64,000 bases of DNA from Paramarasmius palmivorus (GCA_037176845.1 JAYKXP010000015.1:682001-746000); one strand, 5' to 3'. Positions 1-11,274 are shown, counted from the stretch's first letter. Numbers and translations: made by a program. The notes: generated by a model from the letters alone, not told the origin.

Positions 1-161
1 ATGGTACTTGCTGTGAATTGGAGATCTCTCCTGGCAATCTACAAGTGGATTGCCAGACATTTTCATAGTCAAGTCGAGCTGGTGGGACAAGGTCGAAACA
101 TGCCATGAGCTCGCTCTAACCGCAATAAGCTACTTCTTTGTACTTATGATTTAGTCAAACG

Positions 162-359
162 TTATGTTTGCAGTTTGAATAGCGGTATGAAAGCCCTGAG
201 ACCGACCTTGGACCGAGCTTGAGTTCGAAGGGCGCTGAAAACTAGAAATTGTGGTAGAAGCGCTGCGACACAGCCACAATGTTCCTTGCCCTTGTACTCT
301 ATCGTCATCCCGTCCTCCTTCAGTTCTCCAAAACTAATAGTCACCTGCGGCCGATCCAT
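162..359 (-). CDS. possible small unrecognised gene at the left edge (tentative)
   Basis: An ATG-started minus-strand frame of 65 codons begins MDRPQVTISFGELKEDGM and reads like protein for its first ~27 codons. The rest is less convincing and may be intronic: a GT...TTTTCAG pair inside it would give another C-terminus, but that intron would be only 37 nt. The start lies 88 bp from a possible plus-strand start at 447, so the two could share a divergent promoter. No family recognised. Confidence 0.25.
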   Translation of the reverse strand: MDRPQVTISFGELKEDGMTIEYKGKEHCGCVAALLPQFLVFSALRTQARSKVGLRAFIPLFKLQT

Positions 360-446
360 TCATATAACTTCTGATCTCCTGGATTTCATCATCCCGAGCG
401 TATCAAGAAACAAGAGCTGCCTATTTCTCTGGAATTTTCGTACTGC

Positions 447-949
447 ATGAAGTCTGGGAAGACCGGATTCGGTGGGCCCATGCGTACGTCTCAGTGAGCT
501 GTCAATGAGATTTTTTTACTAACGTCAGCTCGGCCACCTTTCAGGAAGGTAGACTCAAGATCGATGGAAAAGAAGCGGAAATGGACCCGACTCTTACTCC
601 ATGGTCTCGAAGAAGCGGTGTCCCCTCTAGCAACCGCTAGCAACGCGAATTGCTGCACATTGCGAATCACTAAGGTTACTCGACTTCGTCTTGCGAACCA
701 AGAAAACATACCGGTAGTCGCCTGCTTTGATATCCGCCCAGAGAGACCCGGTCAGTCACCACTTCTATTTACCACGATATTATTAACGAGCCTTTTTCTG
801 TCCACAGCTATCGCATCAAGAACTTTGTCGATGTGGGGGAGAGTGTACCTTATGGGAGAAGTGATGCCACAGAACAAGACCATCAGGTAAGGTGCCAGCA
901 CAATACAAACGAACACCCAACTTGCTATCAGCCGTGTTATTCAACCTGA
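447..949 (+). CDS. possible small multi-exon gene, unrecognised
   Basis: Several stretches here look exonic. An ATG at 447 is followed by a donor at 484 (GTACGT) and an acceptor at 528. A clear exon at 808-886 encodes YRIKNFVDVGESVPYGRSD and ends in a strong donor, CAG|GTAAGG. After an intron of about 45 nt comes a short last exon ending in TGA at 947-949. The middle (529-807) can be read in more than one frame and I could not settle its splicing. No domain recognised. It lies 154 bp upstream of the S41-like peptidase gene on the same strand. Confidence 0.3.
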
Positions 950-1045
950 AATCTTTTCACACTCAATCCACATGGCTCACAATGATGTACAGGCTCCCAA
1001 AATCTCCGAAACGGAAATTCCATTACTGGGTTATATATCCGTGGC

Positions 1046-1054
1046 TATATAAAA
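1046..1054 (+). promoter_or_regulatory. TATA box of the S41-like peptidase gene
   Basis: TATATAAAA lies 49 bp upstream of the ATG at 1103, with a second TATATA-like stretch about 15 bp further upstream. Strong TATA elements close to the start suit a regulated secretory gene. Confidence 0.5.
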
Positions 1055-1102
1055 CCTAGCACCGTGGACAGTATCTGCCAGCGATATCCGAGGTGTGCAG
1101 TC

Positions 1103-4100
1103 ATGCCAACTCACTCGTCCCTGTTTCTTGTACTATTAGCCTTGCAGTATGGCGTGCGTGGAGCACCATCTGCAGCTCCCGCGGATCCCTGCGCGAAGAT
1201 TGCTGGAAAGAACTTTGTACCCCCAGCAGACGCGTTGGCGTGCGAGAAGTCGTTCCCATTCAACGAGACACTTCGTCAGAACATTTTGACGAATGTTGCT
1301 CGCGTGTTTGACTTCTTCACGTTCGAGAGCTACTACCTTGATTCTCCACCGCCGTTCCAAGAGTCTACTGCCGACATACGGGCCATGGTCAACAAGTTGA
1401 ACACCACAGTATACGAGGTAAGTCCACCATCCGATTTGAATTTCTTTCAAGCTAATTCTATCTCACTCCAGACCGACTATGACTTCAATAAGGATCTGTT
1501 CGATTTCACGAACCAGTTGAACGACGGTCACACTCGTAAGTCGATTTGAGTTTTTCGAGGAGTACTATCTCATGCTCAGCATGCTTTAGGTTGGCTACCC
1601 GATTGTATCGGCTTTTTCCAGAATATTCTTCCTACTCCTGTCGTCTCCCTTGAAGTAGACGGAGTTCAAGGGGTGTACGTTGCTCCAGATGCTGTCGAGT
1701 TCATTTCGCAACTGGGAGCCGAATACACCGACTTTTTCGATTCCATTGGATTCGACTGGAAGCGGCTAGCTGGTGCAAAGATTACAGCTATTGAGGATCA
1801 GGACCCATACGACTATGTCGACTTTATTGCAAAAACTGTTTCCGGTAACTACCTTGATCATGGTGTTCGGGTCAACTCCGTGTTCTCGAGCTATCGTATT
1901 GCTGCCAATACATTTAGCCAACGCCTCGGGGATCTCGGTACGTCCTGCGCCCTCAAAAGGTATAACGTCATACTTACGGATGTTCTACTTAGCTGGTCCG
2001 AGTGGTGTGCAGCGAACTTCGCTCAAGTTCAAGCTCATTCCGGTCAATTCAACGACGGAAGAGACTGTCACAGTGCCGTATCTTGCGAACTTTTTGGGCA
2101 ACTCGTTCACCGACAAGGACTCCTTGTAAGCTATTCGTCACTTTGAGTGCTGTTTCTTCATTGGCTGAACAGTTCTCAGCTGGGCTAACAATTGTGCTGC
2201 TACCGATCAAACGAACGGTATAGACCGAAGAGCCGAGTCAACTTTCTTGCCAAGAAAACCGCTCCGCCCTGTTGCATCTATCATCATTGATAAAGCACAT
2301 AGCGTTAACATCAATCTTCCTGGGCCCTTCCATCCAAACCTTCCTGAGCTGCCGGGAAGCGACCATGTTATCAAGAACTACATCCTACCCGATGGAGAGA
2401 CCGGTGTTGTGAGTTCATTGTCTCCATGTTGATAATTCAGCATTGATTGGTTCCTTGAAGATGTTCGTCGGGTCGTTTGGTCCCAGCGAGGCGGATGGGT
2501 TTGATCAGTTCCAAGTTGATGTCGTCGACGCCATCAACGCATTCAAGAGTGCGGGGGTTTCACGTTTGTTGATTGATTTGTCGAACAACGGAGGTTCGTA
2601 TCATGTTTCGTTCCAATGTTAGTCGTGGGTTATGGCTGATACGCAATTCGCTCAGGTGGTTTTGTATGCCTTGGTCAATTCTTGTTCCAATACCTTGCTG
2701 GCGCGAAGATAGGCTATCCGTTGGTATCTTGTCACGTTTCAAATGAACTTATCACTGAGTATACCTCCTCTAGCGGGTTTGAGTCCACCAGTCGCGGAAA
2801 CGAACTAGCGAAGAAGGTTGTTGCCGCTAATGTGGCTCTCGGGCTCGACCAAACACTGACGTTCTATGCACCAGACAATTGTTTGTTGTTTCGCTGACCA
2901 TGCACCCGGTTCTTGTCCAGTTAACTTTCTTCTAGGGGCGTTCTTGAACGGGACACAGATGCCCATTACCTTCGACTACAATGACCCTACAGTACCTTTT
3001 ACCATCAACGGAGTCAGTGATCCAACATCACAACGCTTCCACGTGTGTCTCTGTTCATCTCCCGCTTTTTGACATTGATTGAATCAATTCACAAATTCGC
3101 AGGATACTTGCGAGTTGGCATTCTCTCAGAGAGTCCCTGAGGACCCTCCTTTCGACACAAGGTATGTTTCTCAATGTACTCCTGCATACACGGGTTGCTG
3201 ACGCATGTTGATGTTAGTAATATTGCCATTGGTGGGTGTTTACCCTTCGATCGTTATATCGTTTTTACTTACGTCTCACTGGTATCCTTTCACAGTCAGC
3301 AATGGTGAGGATAATGAAGTGATTAACCCTCGAAAATACGTCTGATTACATATGAAGGAAACTGTGCTTCGACATGTGCCATGTTTAGCACGCTAATGAA
3401 TGAACGCCTTCAAACGAAGATAGGGATCTTCGGAGGCAGACCCGGACAAGAGATCGAGTTCAAAGGTATGGTCGTCAACGCTCTTCTTTGCATAACAGAC
3501 TTGACTGTTTCGCTACGCCTAGGCATGGCTGGGAACCAGGTTCTGGAGTGGGCAGATCTTGACAGCGAGATTAAGACCGCCGGTTTGAAGGATGTGAGTC
3601 CTACCTGCTGACAGCGTCCCGCGGTTTGATCAATGAATTGTACATAGGACCCTTTGGCCCCACCAGACTTGTAAGTTATGCATGTTGATCGTCGCTCTGA
3701 TTTGACATTCACACATTGCCGATTCCAGGTTGGTTTCTGCGAACTTCCGGTGAGCTTTCTGACTCTGTATCAACCTTCACGGTCTCAATATTCCCTTTCA
3801 TACGTGCAGTCATAACTGGCGTACGGGTGAGTGTTACGTACCATGCATATTGCAGACCTCTTGATGATCTCACGCTTTGACACATCCATAGCCTGGAGCT
3901 TCCTTGATGAAAACACTCCAATTGGTGAGTGCATGGTGATACTCCTAGCTTCAAAGCTGTGTTTAACTATATTTGCAGCTTATCTGTCTGAGCCACCCAA
4001 GTGTAAGCTTGACACGTTCTTCACTCGCCTTCGACACTCAAAGTATTCCGCGTTGACAGTCCGATTCGCATATACGCCTGACACGTACAATAACCCTCAA

Positions 4101-4193
4101 AACTTGTGGACCTTTGCGTAAGTCCGCCTTCCTACTTGCGAGTGCACATTACATTAATCGCTCTGTTTCAGTGCCGCCCAAATGTTGCCTTAG
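1103..4193 (+). CDS. secreted peptidase S41 family protein (CPAF/UstP-like)
   Basis: Twenty exons give 671 aa: 1103-1417, 1472-1535, 1590-1937, 1993-2125, 2180-2408, 2461-2593, 2656-2719, 2774-2880, 2936-3042, 3103-3161, 3219-3232, 3296-3304, 3358-3465, 3523-3593, 3648-3670, 3729-3749, 3810-3826, 3892-3924, 3979-4117, 4172-4193. All phases agree and the stop is TAG. The N-terminus is a signal peptide (LFLVLLALQYGVRGAPSA). Family marks are LNDGHT (His125), LIDLSNNGGGFVCLGQ near residues 400-415, and NGNCASTCAMF with the likely nucleophile Ser532. This is the layout of fungal S41 proteins related to chlamydial CPAF and UstP, probably acting outside the cell or in the secretory path. The substrate is unknown. 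UstP-type enzymes can work in RiPP clusters, but no precursor or UstY-like gene is seen nearby. The 9-nt exon 12 and 14-nt exon 11 sit directly before the Ser motif. Confidence 0.88.
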
Positions 4194-4950
4194 GTATCAA
4201 CCATCATTCATGCTTTCTACTTCCGGTTTATCGTGTTTGCCTTGCGGTGATTGGGTTTCCATGCATTATGTATGTGTATTTATACCATTGCTATCTATAT
4301 GTTACTCTTTGGCCTGCGTTGATTCACTGCCTCTCGCCCATGATGCGCACCGACGTCAAACACGAAGTTCTCGCCCAACTCTCGCCTGACGGCCTCGATG
4401 AAGTGCGTCATTGAATTCAAGGTGGGAGTAGTCAGGGTAACTACTTTCATCTGGTAAGTGCAGGGAGGCGTAGCGCCGGCCCTTTCGGGACCAGCTGGTT
4501 CAAGAGAGTCAGCTGATGCCGCTTTCCTGAGCCTCAACCTCGTCTCAAACACCATTGATATCAAAATTCTTAATCTAAACAGATACAGTAAGATCACTCA
4601 TTCGAGTTGCATCTTTTCCGGCCTTCAAGATTCGAGCATAGACGTGCAAAAGTGATCCAAGCTCCAGGCCTATTTTGCCGCTACGGGAAACCAACAAGTC
4701 AGCAACGTTGCTTCGCAACCGTGGAATTATAGCTTCGATATCATTTAGGCACCCTTGTTCTTCGGAACTATCACCTCGTGTTGTCCTCGCATCCTTCAAA
4801 CGTCTCATAAGTTGTTGTCGGCGGGAAGGATAAACGTGATAGACGAAAAATCAACCGTTCAGAGTGCCCTTGGCTTCGTTCATTCAGGATGGGTAGTTGA
4901 GAAGCTTCTAGGTGTCCGTGGAGAGCTGTGGTGTTTCATCTCGGTGGGGT
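4194..4950. other. intergenic, no supported gene
   Basis: Only short overlapping frames on both strands, none with family motifs or consistent splice signals. The right end passes into the promoter of the next gene. Confidence 0.5.
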
Positions 4951-5095
4951 ATTGGCTCAGGGGCGGGGCGGGGATTCCCATAGTTTCGCCTCGCTTAACT
5001 AATTAGCATGGTAACGTACCTCTTTTGTCCCAATCGGGCAGCGGGATCTCTATTGACCTCGGTCTTTGGGCTGAATTATCCGTCAAGTATATAAT
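4951..5095 (+). promoter_or_regulatory. core promoter of the proline-rich protein gene
   Basis: Three elements line up in order: ATTGG (inverted CCAAT) at 4951-4955, a GC-box-like GGGCGGGGCGGGG at 4961-4973, and TATATAAT at 5088-5095. The TATA element is about 72-79 bp upstream of the ATG at 5167. Assignment is by motif and spacing only. Confidence 0.4.
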
Positions 5096-5166
5096 GATTC
5101 CCGCCATTGTTGAAGTTTCCTTTCTCACTTCATTGTCGTTGTCGCGTCTCTGCATTAACATTCGGG

Positions 5167-6162
5167 ATGTCCTCTAGAAGTGCTGACTTCGGCTCTAATC
5201 CAGTCTACTCCGACACGAGGCCCGAACCCCCACTTCGCATTGTTCGGAAAACTAGATCATTAACCAACGATTCGAACCAGGAAGGTTCAGGACGACCCGG
5301 ACTAGCTACATTTCATTCGACTGGAGACGTCTCCACGCGCGCATCGCTACCTTCACGCATCCGCCATTTACCTCAAATAAAACAATCATCGCCACAAGAT
5401 GTTCGTCCTCTACCATTACCCCCAGCACCTCTTTCAGCCCCAGTCGCAACCAAGGGCACTTGCCGAACGATACGGCCATTACCTTCCCCCCCAACTCCTC
5501 CTCCAGAAACCGAGCTAAAGCCGACCATTTGCGTAACGCCCGCCACACCACTGCCTCCACCTACTCCTAACGCCGGTTCAATGGTCCATCTTAGCCCGCC
5601 TTCGTCCTTCTCGAAGCCCAGATCATATGGTTCGTTATGTCTCCAGACCTCTCCAGACGTCCTCACCACCTTCATTGCTGAGGAGGATGAAGGGGACTGG
5701 GCATCGAGTCCTTTGACACCGTCAATACCGCAGCGGCCCTCGCCGTCTGTGGCGCGGCGGAAGCGTATGTCAAAACTCCGACGACATCTAGGGGAATCCG
5801 TGACAGATTCTATGTTGCCAATGAACAAAGATCAGACGCAGAAATTGTTAACGGCTTTGGCAGAGGATCCTGGCTCCACTGCTGATTTAAACGACCTCAT
5901 CTTCCACAAGAATGTAGACTCGGAGGAACAGGAGCCGGAGGAACAGGATCTTGTCGAAGACGGGTCGTCTACAAGTGAAGACGACGACAGCCTCTTCACG
6001 CTGGATGATGATTCATCCGACAAGCTCTGGGTGGTCGACGGTACCACCTTCAGAGCCGCTACCCTAAGGAGATATAGTAAAAAATGGATACGCGAAAAGG
6101 GTGGACATCGTTGGGAGGAGGATGACTACACGCATATCCTACGTGCTTTGCGTTCTCTATGA
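5167..6162 (+). CDS. intronless low-complexity proline/serine-rich protein, unrecognised
   Basis: A single open frame of 331 aa. The first ATG is at 5167; the frame stays open upstream but has no ATG there. Residues about 75-165 are Pro-rich with repeated PLPPPPTP-like motifs. Basic stretches (RKRMSKLRRHL) follow, then an acidic Glu/Asp/Ser run around residues 250-295. The C-terminus (TFRAATLRRYSKKWIREKGG, then RWEEDDYTHILRALRSL) looks folded and is probably the conserved part. No signal peptide or membrane segment. The composition suggests a disordered scaffold or regulatory protein. I do not recognise the family. It has its own CCAAT/GC/TATA-type promoter and is unusual here in lacking introns. 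Confidence 0.7.
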   Translation: MSSRSADFGSNPVYSDTRPEPPLRIVRKTRSLTNDSNQEGSGRPGLATFHSTGDVSTRASLPSRIRHLPQIKQSSPQDVRPLPLPPAPLSAPVATKGTCRTIRPLPSPPTPPPETELKPTICVTPATPLPPPTPNAGSMVHLSPPSSFSKPRSYGSLCLQTSPDVLTTFIAEEDEGDWASSPLTPSIPQRPSPSVARRKRMSKLRRHLGESVTDSMLPMNKDQTQKLLTALAEDPGSTADLNDLIFHKNVDSEEQEPEEQDLVEDGSSTSEDDDSLFTLDDDSSDKLWVVDGTTFRAATLRRYSKKWIREKGGHRWEEDDYTHILRALRSL

Positions 6163-7407
6163 TTCTAATTTCATTTCATTTTGGTATGGCACCCTTCGTT
6201 TCGTTTACAAGTCTGTTTCTACTACCACATCACATGTTGTTGCATCTACACTCATTCGTTCATTTCTTTCACATCGCACTGTATATTGCTCATGCTCCGC
6301 TTCACAATCCTATCACCTAGACATTCGACCCTAGTCTTCGGCTGGCCGTGTATCTATAATCTGTACCACCAAATACCGTTATTCTCGCCTGCAATCCTCT
6401 GGGATCCCGAGTGAACTTGGATTGATCTTAATCAGAAAAAGGGTAGACCTTTACAGCTTCGTATCGCGCCTCTTCCCTGACGTTCTGCCTTTCCGAGAAG
6501 CTCTTGACGCCATAGCTCCACAGCAGCGACCTGCAGGCGGCCGACGACATGCGCCCCAAGCAGATTGAAAAGCAGCGGAGACGGTTACTCTTGGTGCAAA
6601 GTCCCAAAGCTGGGAGCCCACTTGGCTTTCAGTCTGCGTCTCCCACACTGTACGGCTACTGTTTCTCCTCACTCTGCTGTCCTGAAATCACGGGAATGCA
6701 CAACGAGAAAAAGACCGTTCTCATGGCCCAGAAAATGCGCAGTTCTCAGTCTGTCCCTGTAATATCAGATGCGAATGCTCGTCTGCGATAGGACCATCAA
6801 AGAGACGGGCCCGTACATTTGATGCGAATACCCGGCCGTAACGCGTCGGGAGACGGCAGACAACGGAAAATTGGGAAAAGTGTTGGGAACTGCCTGCTTG
6901 ACGGAGTCAGAGAACTCGGCCCTGTTACTCTGACTCTGACCACCTTCACATGACAAGAACAACCCAGCCCAACATACAAAGATCTGCACAGATGTATTCT
7001 CACCAACGCGTCTTGCCAGGTAACAGTGGCTCCAGCGGAAGGCAGTTCAGTATGTAGAATGAGAACATTGGGGAGCGGGATTGTTGAGTGTTTCCAGTTT
7101 TGTGATCCGAGGATTGTAGGAGATGTCCCTCTCGTTCCACACTCGACAGAGGGCAGTGCAGTAGGACCGGTTTCGACAAGACAGGACCTCCAATGGTCAA
7201 CATGAGTGCGGCCCCGCTCAAAGCCGCTGTATCCTCCTCGTTCCGCATCGCGGAACACTCAGCTTGGAGGTAGGTAGGTACGTGCGGCGATGCCATGTCG
7301 AAACACGACAGAAACTATCGCAGTAGCACGCAATTTTGTTTCAGTAATCCATAACCATATTGATGACGGTGATAAAGATACATCAGACATTGCACCACCT
7401 ATCACTA
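6163..7407. other. intergenic between convergent genes, no firm gene
   Basis: The proline-rich gene (+) ends at 6162 and the carboxylesterase (-) ends at 7408, so this 1.2 kb is a shared 3' region. The longest frame is a minus-strand 153-codon ORF (6797-7258), overlapped by another frame at 7000-7296. Neither shows a domain, and both could be chance frames. Confidence 0.4.
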
Positions 7408-9774
7408 TCACTGCCCTGTAAGAGACCCTACACTTTCCCAGAACCTGTTGACAGGGATGCAAAGTCAGTTCCTGAACTCGGGCACAACAAAAAAAATCAC
7501 CAGCTTACCTGCATCTCTCCACAAGCTCTTGGCTAGTCTTTACCTCTCGTACATCAGGCAAATTATTCGCCGTTTTATTGAACATCATCTCAGCTTGACC
7601 TTGGTTGTACAACCGCCATCGAGGTGTAATATTGGTGAAGTCTACTTTTGCATTTGGATCCTGAGAGATAACAAACGACATGAACGACTGAGCAAACGCG
7701 TTGAGGAACGCGGTGTTGTTGAACGAAATAGGTGCGCCGAGGCTGGCGTGTGACCATATCAGACCCATCTACTACAAATTTTAGAAGAGAAAAGGAGAGA
7801 ACTTACGTAGGGAAATAATACGCGACATCTTGTCCGTGACTGGCTGGGGGTATTGCAAATTCGCCTTTAAACGACCGATTCTTGAAAGCGTCCAAGAGGT
7901 AATACGTGGGGCAGACGAATATAGCTGAGAACATTGATCAGTCCATGGGGCGATATTATCCACCATTCCGAATCCGAGATGGAAGTTTGTTGAATACGTA
8001 CAATCAGTCATAATCTGGTTCACCTGCGCCAACGGCGAACCAACATCCGCGTATAGCTTCGCAACGGTCGCCACTTCTTTTGGACCAAGCCTAGGGAAAA
8101 GGGAAGCGGTATATCGAGTAGCATCAGCAGGGGCGGTTTGATTCACAAAAGGGGACCCTTCGTCGGTATTGGTCACTGCAAGCAGAGCTTTCTGTGTGCA
8201 GATGAGTCAGTAAGATCAGAGTCAAGAGTAAGCGGAGACAAACCCCGTTAATTCTGCCTTTTTTGAGAGCTTCGGTGGCTCTTTGAGTGATAAAAGTTCC
8301 GTCGACTACTGGGACGAAGACGAAAGTACCGAAAAATCCGTTCTTGTTGATGTCTTGGTTGGCCTTGTCCAAGACGCTGATGTCTTTTGACCGAAGGCAG
8401 GCTAGTGTATCTCTTGAAGAGGTACAGCTAGATACACAGGATGGTGAGCAGGCGAACAGCAGGACATGGTCGATGCCACTCACTTTGTTGCGGAGACAAC
8501 CTGTTTGTACAGTGACTAAAGTAGACGTGAGTATAGACAAGAGAGCATGCCTAGAGAACAAACCTCTGGCACGGGGTCGTTGAACTTGTATTGCGATGGT
8601 AAGAACGTTGAGCTTGTCATAGCGCCTCTAAAAAGTTGCGGTTTTGTGCGTCCATCTTCAGCAATAACGTGTTGCAGTACCGAACCAGCACCTAATTGTT
8701 GTCAGTGAATCGCTCTGGGAAGCGCAGTAGTCAACAGCCGAACGCACCTGCGGATTCGCCCCAAATTGTTACTTGTGCGGGATCTCCTCCAAACTCTGAT
8801 ATCTGTTCAATGATGAGGCGAGGAATCGGCGAAAGAGGAGGACCGAACGCACGTGTTCTTGTACCCAGCGAAGTGCAAAGTTCTGGTCCACTTGAGAAGG
8901 CAATGAGTACGAACAGAGCCATAAAAAGCATATTCGACAGCTCACACAACCCAGCATTCAAGACACCTCCTTGCTTCACTTTCTCGCCTGCCAGAAAACC
9001 TACAGCCGAGCAGAGTATCAATAGGAACCAGACTACTGAGACCTCAACGCAGCAGCTTACCAAACAACCCCAACCTATACTGTATAAACACAGCTACCAC
9101 GCCGTTATTCGACTCCTTAATGAGATCTGCACCATTAAACCCAATTGCATCGCCCAGAATATACCTATTCGCGTCCTCATTAGCCTGCTTCTACTTTGAA
9201 ACACCGATAAGCGGAATTACTCACCCTCCACCATGGATCCACACGACCACAGGCAACTTTTTCTTCGGTACGGTATTTCCCGGAAAATGCACACTGTAGA
9301 TACGCTTGATCAGAATCGCTGACGAGACGGCTATTAATAATGACAAAGCTCACTGGAGAAACAAGCAATCTTCGCTCGCAGCAGTGGGAGTTTGTCGCTT
9401 CGAGTGAGAAGAACTCGGAATAGGTGCACTTGTGGGAAGAATGCCAAACGAAGGGGCTTGTATACATTGTGGGATTTGTACGTTGGCGATTTGGACACCA
9501 GGAGTGGGGGTCGGTGGTTGTGGTGCTTGCCAGCGGAGTTGACCTTTCGAGTTCAGTATGATGAGTGGTTTTCTATAGGGTGTTTCGTGGCTTGCTTACC
9601 GGTTGGAGGAGCAGCGAAACGTACACCGATGAAATCTGTTACATTGGTTGTGGGGTTGAATACACCTTGATAGCGAGCGTAGCCTAGGTCGATGATGGGT
9701 CCTTGTTGTGTTGGGTTGGCGAGACATTGCCGCTGTGAGACCAGTAGCGATAAGAAGGCGAATAAAATCTTCAT
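7408..9774 (-). CDS. secreted type-B carboxylesterase/lipase
   Basis: Fourteen exons give 530 aa: 9774-9600, 9543-9354, 9293-9225, 9164-9061, 8999-8946, 8890-8853, 8802-8748, 8691-8564, 8500-8484, 8427-8244, 8191-8002, 7924-7807, 7742-7509, 7444-7408. All phases are consistent and the stop is TGA. The start MKILFAFLSLLVSQRQCLA is a signal peptide. Type-B marks in order: RFAAPPTGQLRW, SEDCLFLHV, VVVWIHGGGYILGD (oxyanion hole), FALRWVQEHI, FGGDPAQVTIWGESAGAGS with nucleophile Ser227, and near the C-terminus SHGQDVAYYFP (probable catalytic His) and ITPRWRLYN. It should hydrolyse carboxylic esters outside the cell; the substrate cannot be told. The intron at 7743-7806 was placed by family continuity, because nearer AG sites give stops. 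The length is normal for fungal members. Confidence 0.92.
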
Positions 9775-9820
9775 TTTCCTCGCTTTTCGTAGCCTTGCGA
9801 TATCGCCTCTCAAAGCAGCT

Positions 9821-9830
9821 TCCTATAAAT
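9821..9830 (-). promoter_or_regulatory. TATA-like element of the carboxylesterase gene
   Basis: On the minus strand this reads ATTTATAGGA, about 50 bp upstream of the ATG at 9774. It is a weak match, supported mainly by its position. Confidence 0.3.
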
Positions 9831-9970
9831 GAAGCTAGAGGAGAATTAATAGCCGGATTGGTGAAGCGAAGAGCTTCGACTCACGGCAAGACGACGAGGT
9901 AACTCCCTATGGAACAACGTCGCTCTGGATAGTATAGAGCGGGCGTTTACATAGCCAGGGAAATATTCGG

Positions 9971-10827
9971 ATGATTTCAATCATTGAATCAATTATTAGC
10001 GTCAGTGTGTCACTCGAGGCCTGATCATACCTTTTCAACTACAAGCATGCCTATTCCTATCAAAAGCTTCTCAGAAGAAAATTGAGGTGCCTGGTATTAT
10101 AATTATATCGTTCGACAGGGTCGATACGGGTGTACTTCGGTGCGATGTGGTGGTAAGTAAGAAGAAGACTGTGGACCTGGTCGACGATAGAAAGATTGTG
10201 GGGAGCAGCTGTTGTGGACGCAATTCAACGAAGGGCGCTTGCTTTGTAAGCGCCTGAATGGCTTGGACCTCGACTCCCATGACCTTTCCTTTCCCCTCTC
10301 AGGCTCTCATTTTCTCATGTACACAATGCATTTCTGTTAGTGGCGTTCAGGTGAGTACGTATACCCGTTCCTTTCCTCGACAGAGCGTTTAATTCCGAAC
10401 TCCAATCTCACAGGCTGTAAGCTGCGAGGAACATGATGGATTGGCTGCCAGGGTAAAGCTGTATAATACACTAGGCCACCAGGCGAAGGAGATTGAACGG
10501 ATGTGTGTAAATGAAAGATGTCCGCCATTAGAGCGAAAGTATGCGAGCAACGCGGGAAGGGTGTTGAAGGACATTCGTGATCTGATGGAATCCAAATCCA
10601 GCCATCCAGAACGTATTGCTGTTACAGCAACGATAGGCGCCTCTTCAAAGTTCATAAACATACGTCCAACTCGTGTACCCCTCGTGAAGGTTTGCTGTCG
10701 AAGGTATTCAACGTTGCCTGCAAATCATCAGAATTCAATTCCAAATAGGTATAATCTAGGCTTCGGTGTGGCTCACCGTATTGCTGCGAACAACAAACCA
10801 GTGCAGCCGACATTTGTTCGCCGATAG
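9971..10827 (+). CDS. four-exon unrecognised protein, divergent from the carboxylesterase
   Basis: Exons 9971-10000, 10075-10245, 10303-10350 and 10414-10827 join with phase-0 junctions throughout and give 220 aa ending in TAG. Donors are GTCAGT, GTAAGC and GTGAGT. The protein is rich in Cys in its first half (GSSCCGRNSTKGACF, FSCTQCISV) and helical and basic around KEIERMCVNERCPPLERKY. No signal peptide. I recognise no family. The ATG is 197 bp from the carboxylesterase ATG on the other strand, so the two could share regulatory DNA. An ATG-started minus-strand frame (10071-10280, 69 codons) overlaps exon 2 and is a less likely alternative. Confidence 0.4.
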
Positions 10828-11274
10828 TCCGTCATAAACATTGATTTTTCATGCTGAGCTTGCTGTCGCCGCTGATGAGTAAACTAGTGTTGAGATTCGG
10901 TTGAGATTATCAGTTTAATTCCTAGGAAAATACATGGGAGATTGACGAATGAGCGCTTCAGTCTTGGGGGGTAGATGAGAGAGAAAGACAAAGAGGCAAA
11001 GAGTCATCTGATGGATGTGTTTGGCTTCGCCGTCGTGCCACGCGCCCAGGACAACAAGTCACTCACTCACATTGATCTCCCTTGCTGGATGCGCCATTCT
11101 CCCTTTCCTTTTTCCCTCATCTCCTTCCTCCGCTGCCCTTTAACTTACCTCTAAATCACGCGATATTCGTGGGGATATTCCGAGACGAAGAATAGGGAAA
11201 GGTGTATTCGGGAAATTGGTCAAAGAAGACGGCGAAAATCAAGAGTGAAGTTTTTGAGGAATTTTTGAAGAGCA
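10828..11274. other. upstream region of SET1, no gene seen
   Basis: About 450 bp without a supported frame. It includes pyrimidine-rich stretches just upstream of the SET1 start, for example ctccctttcctttttccctc near 11100, as is common in fungal housekeeping promoters. No TATA box. Confidence 0.4.

Noticed and set aside
2126..2179. Reading through introns as longer frames (for example 1673-2146 and 2682-2897)
   Set aside because: The family-conserved protein is restored only by splicing; read-through inserts unrelated residues and stops.
1103..4193. S41-like gene as part of a RiPP (ustiloxin-type) cluster
   Set aside because: No repeat-bearing precursor, DUF3328 or tyrosinase gene is visible in the window; secreted S41 proteins are common singly.
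5306..5828. Minus-strand ORFs of 84 and 151 codons under the proline-rich gene
   Set aside because: They are shadows of the plus-strand Pro-rich codons; Gly/Val-rich composition comes from reading CCN codons in reverse.
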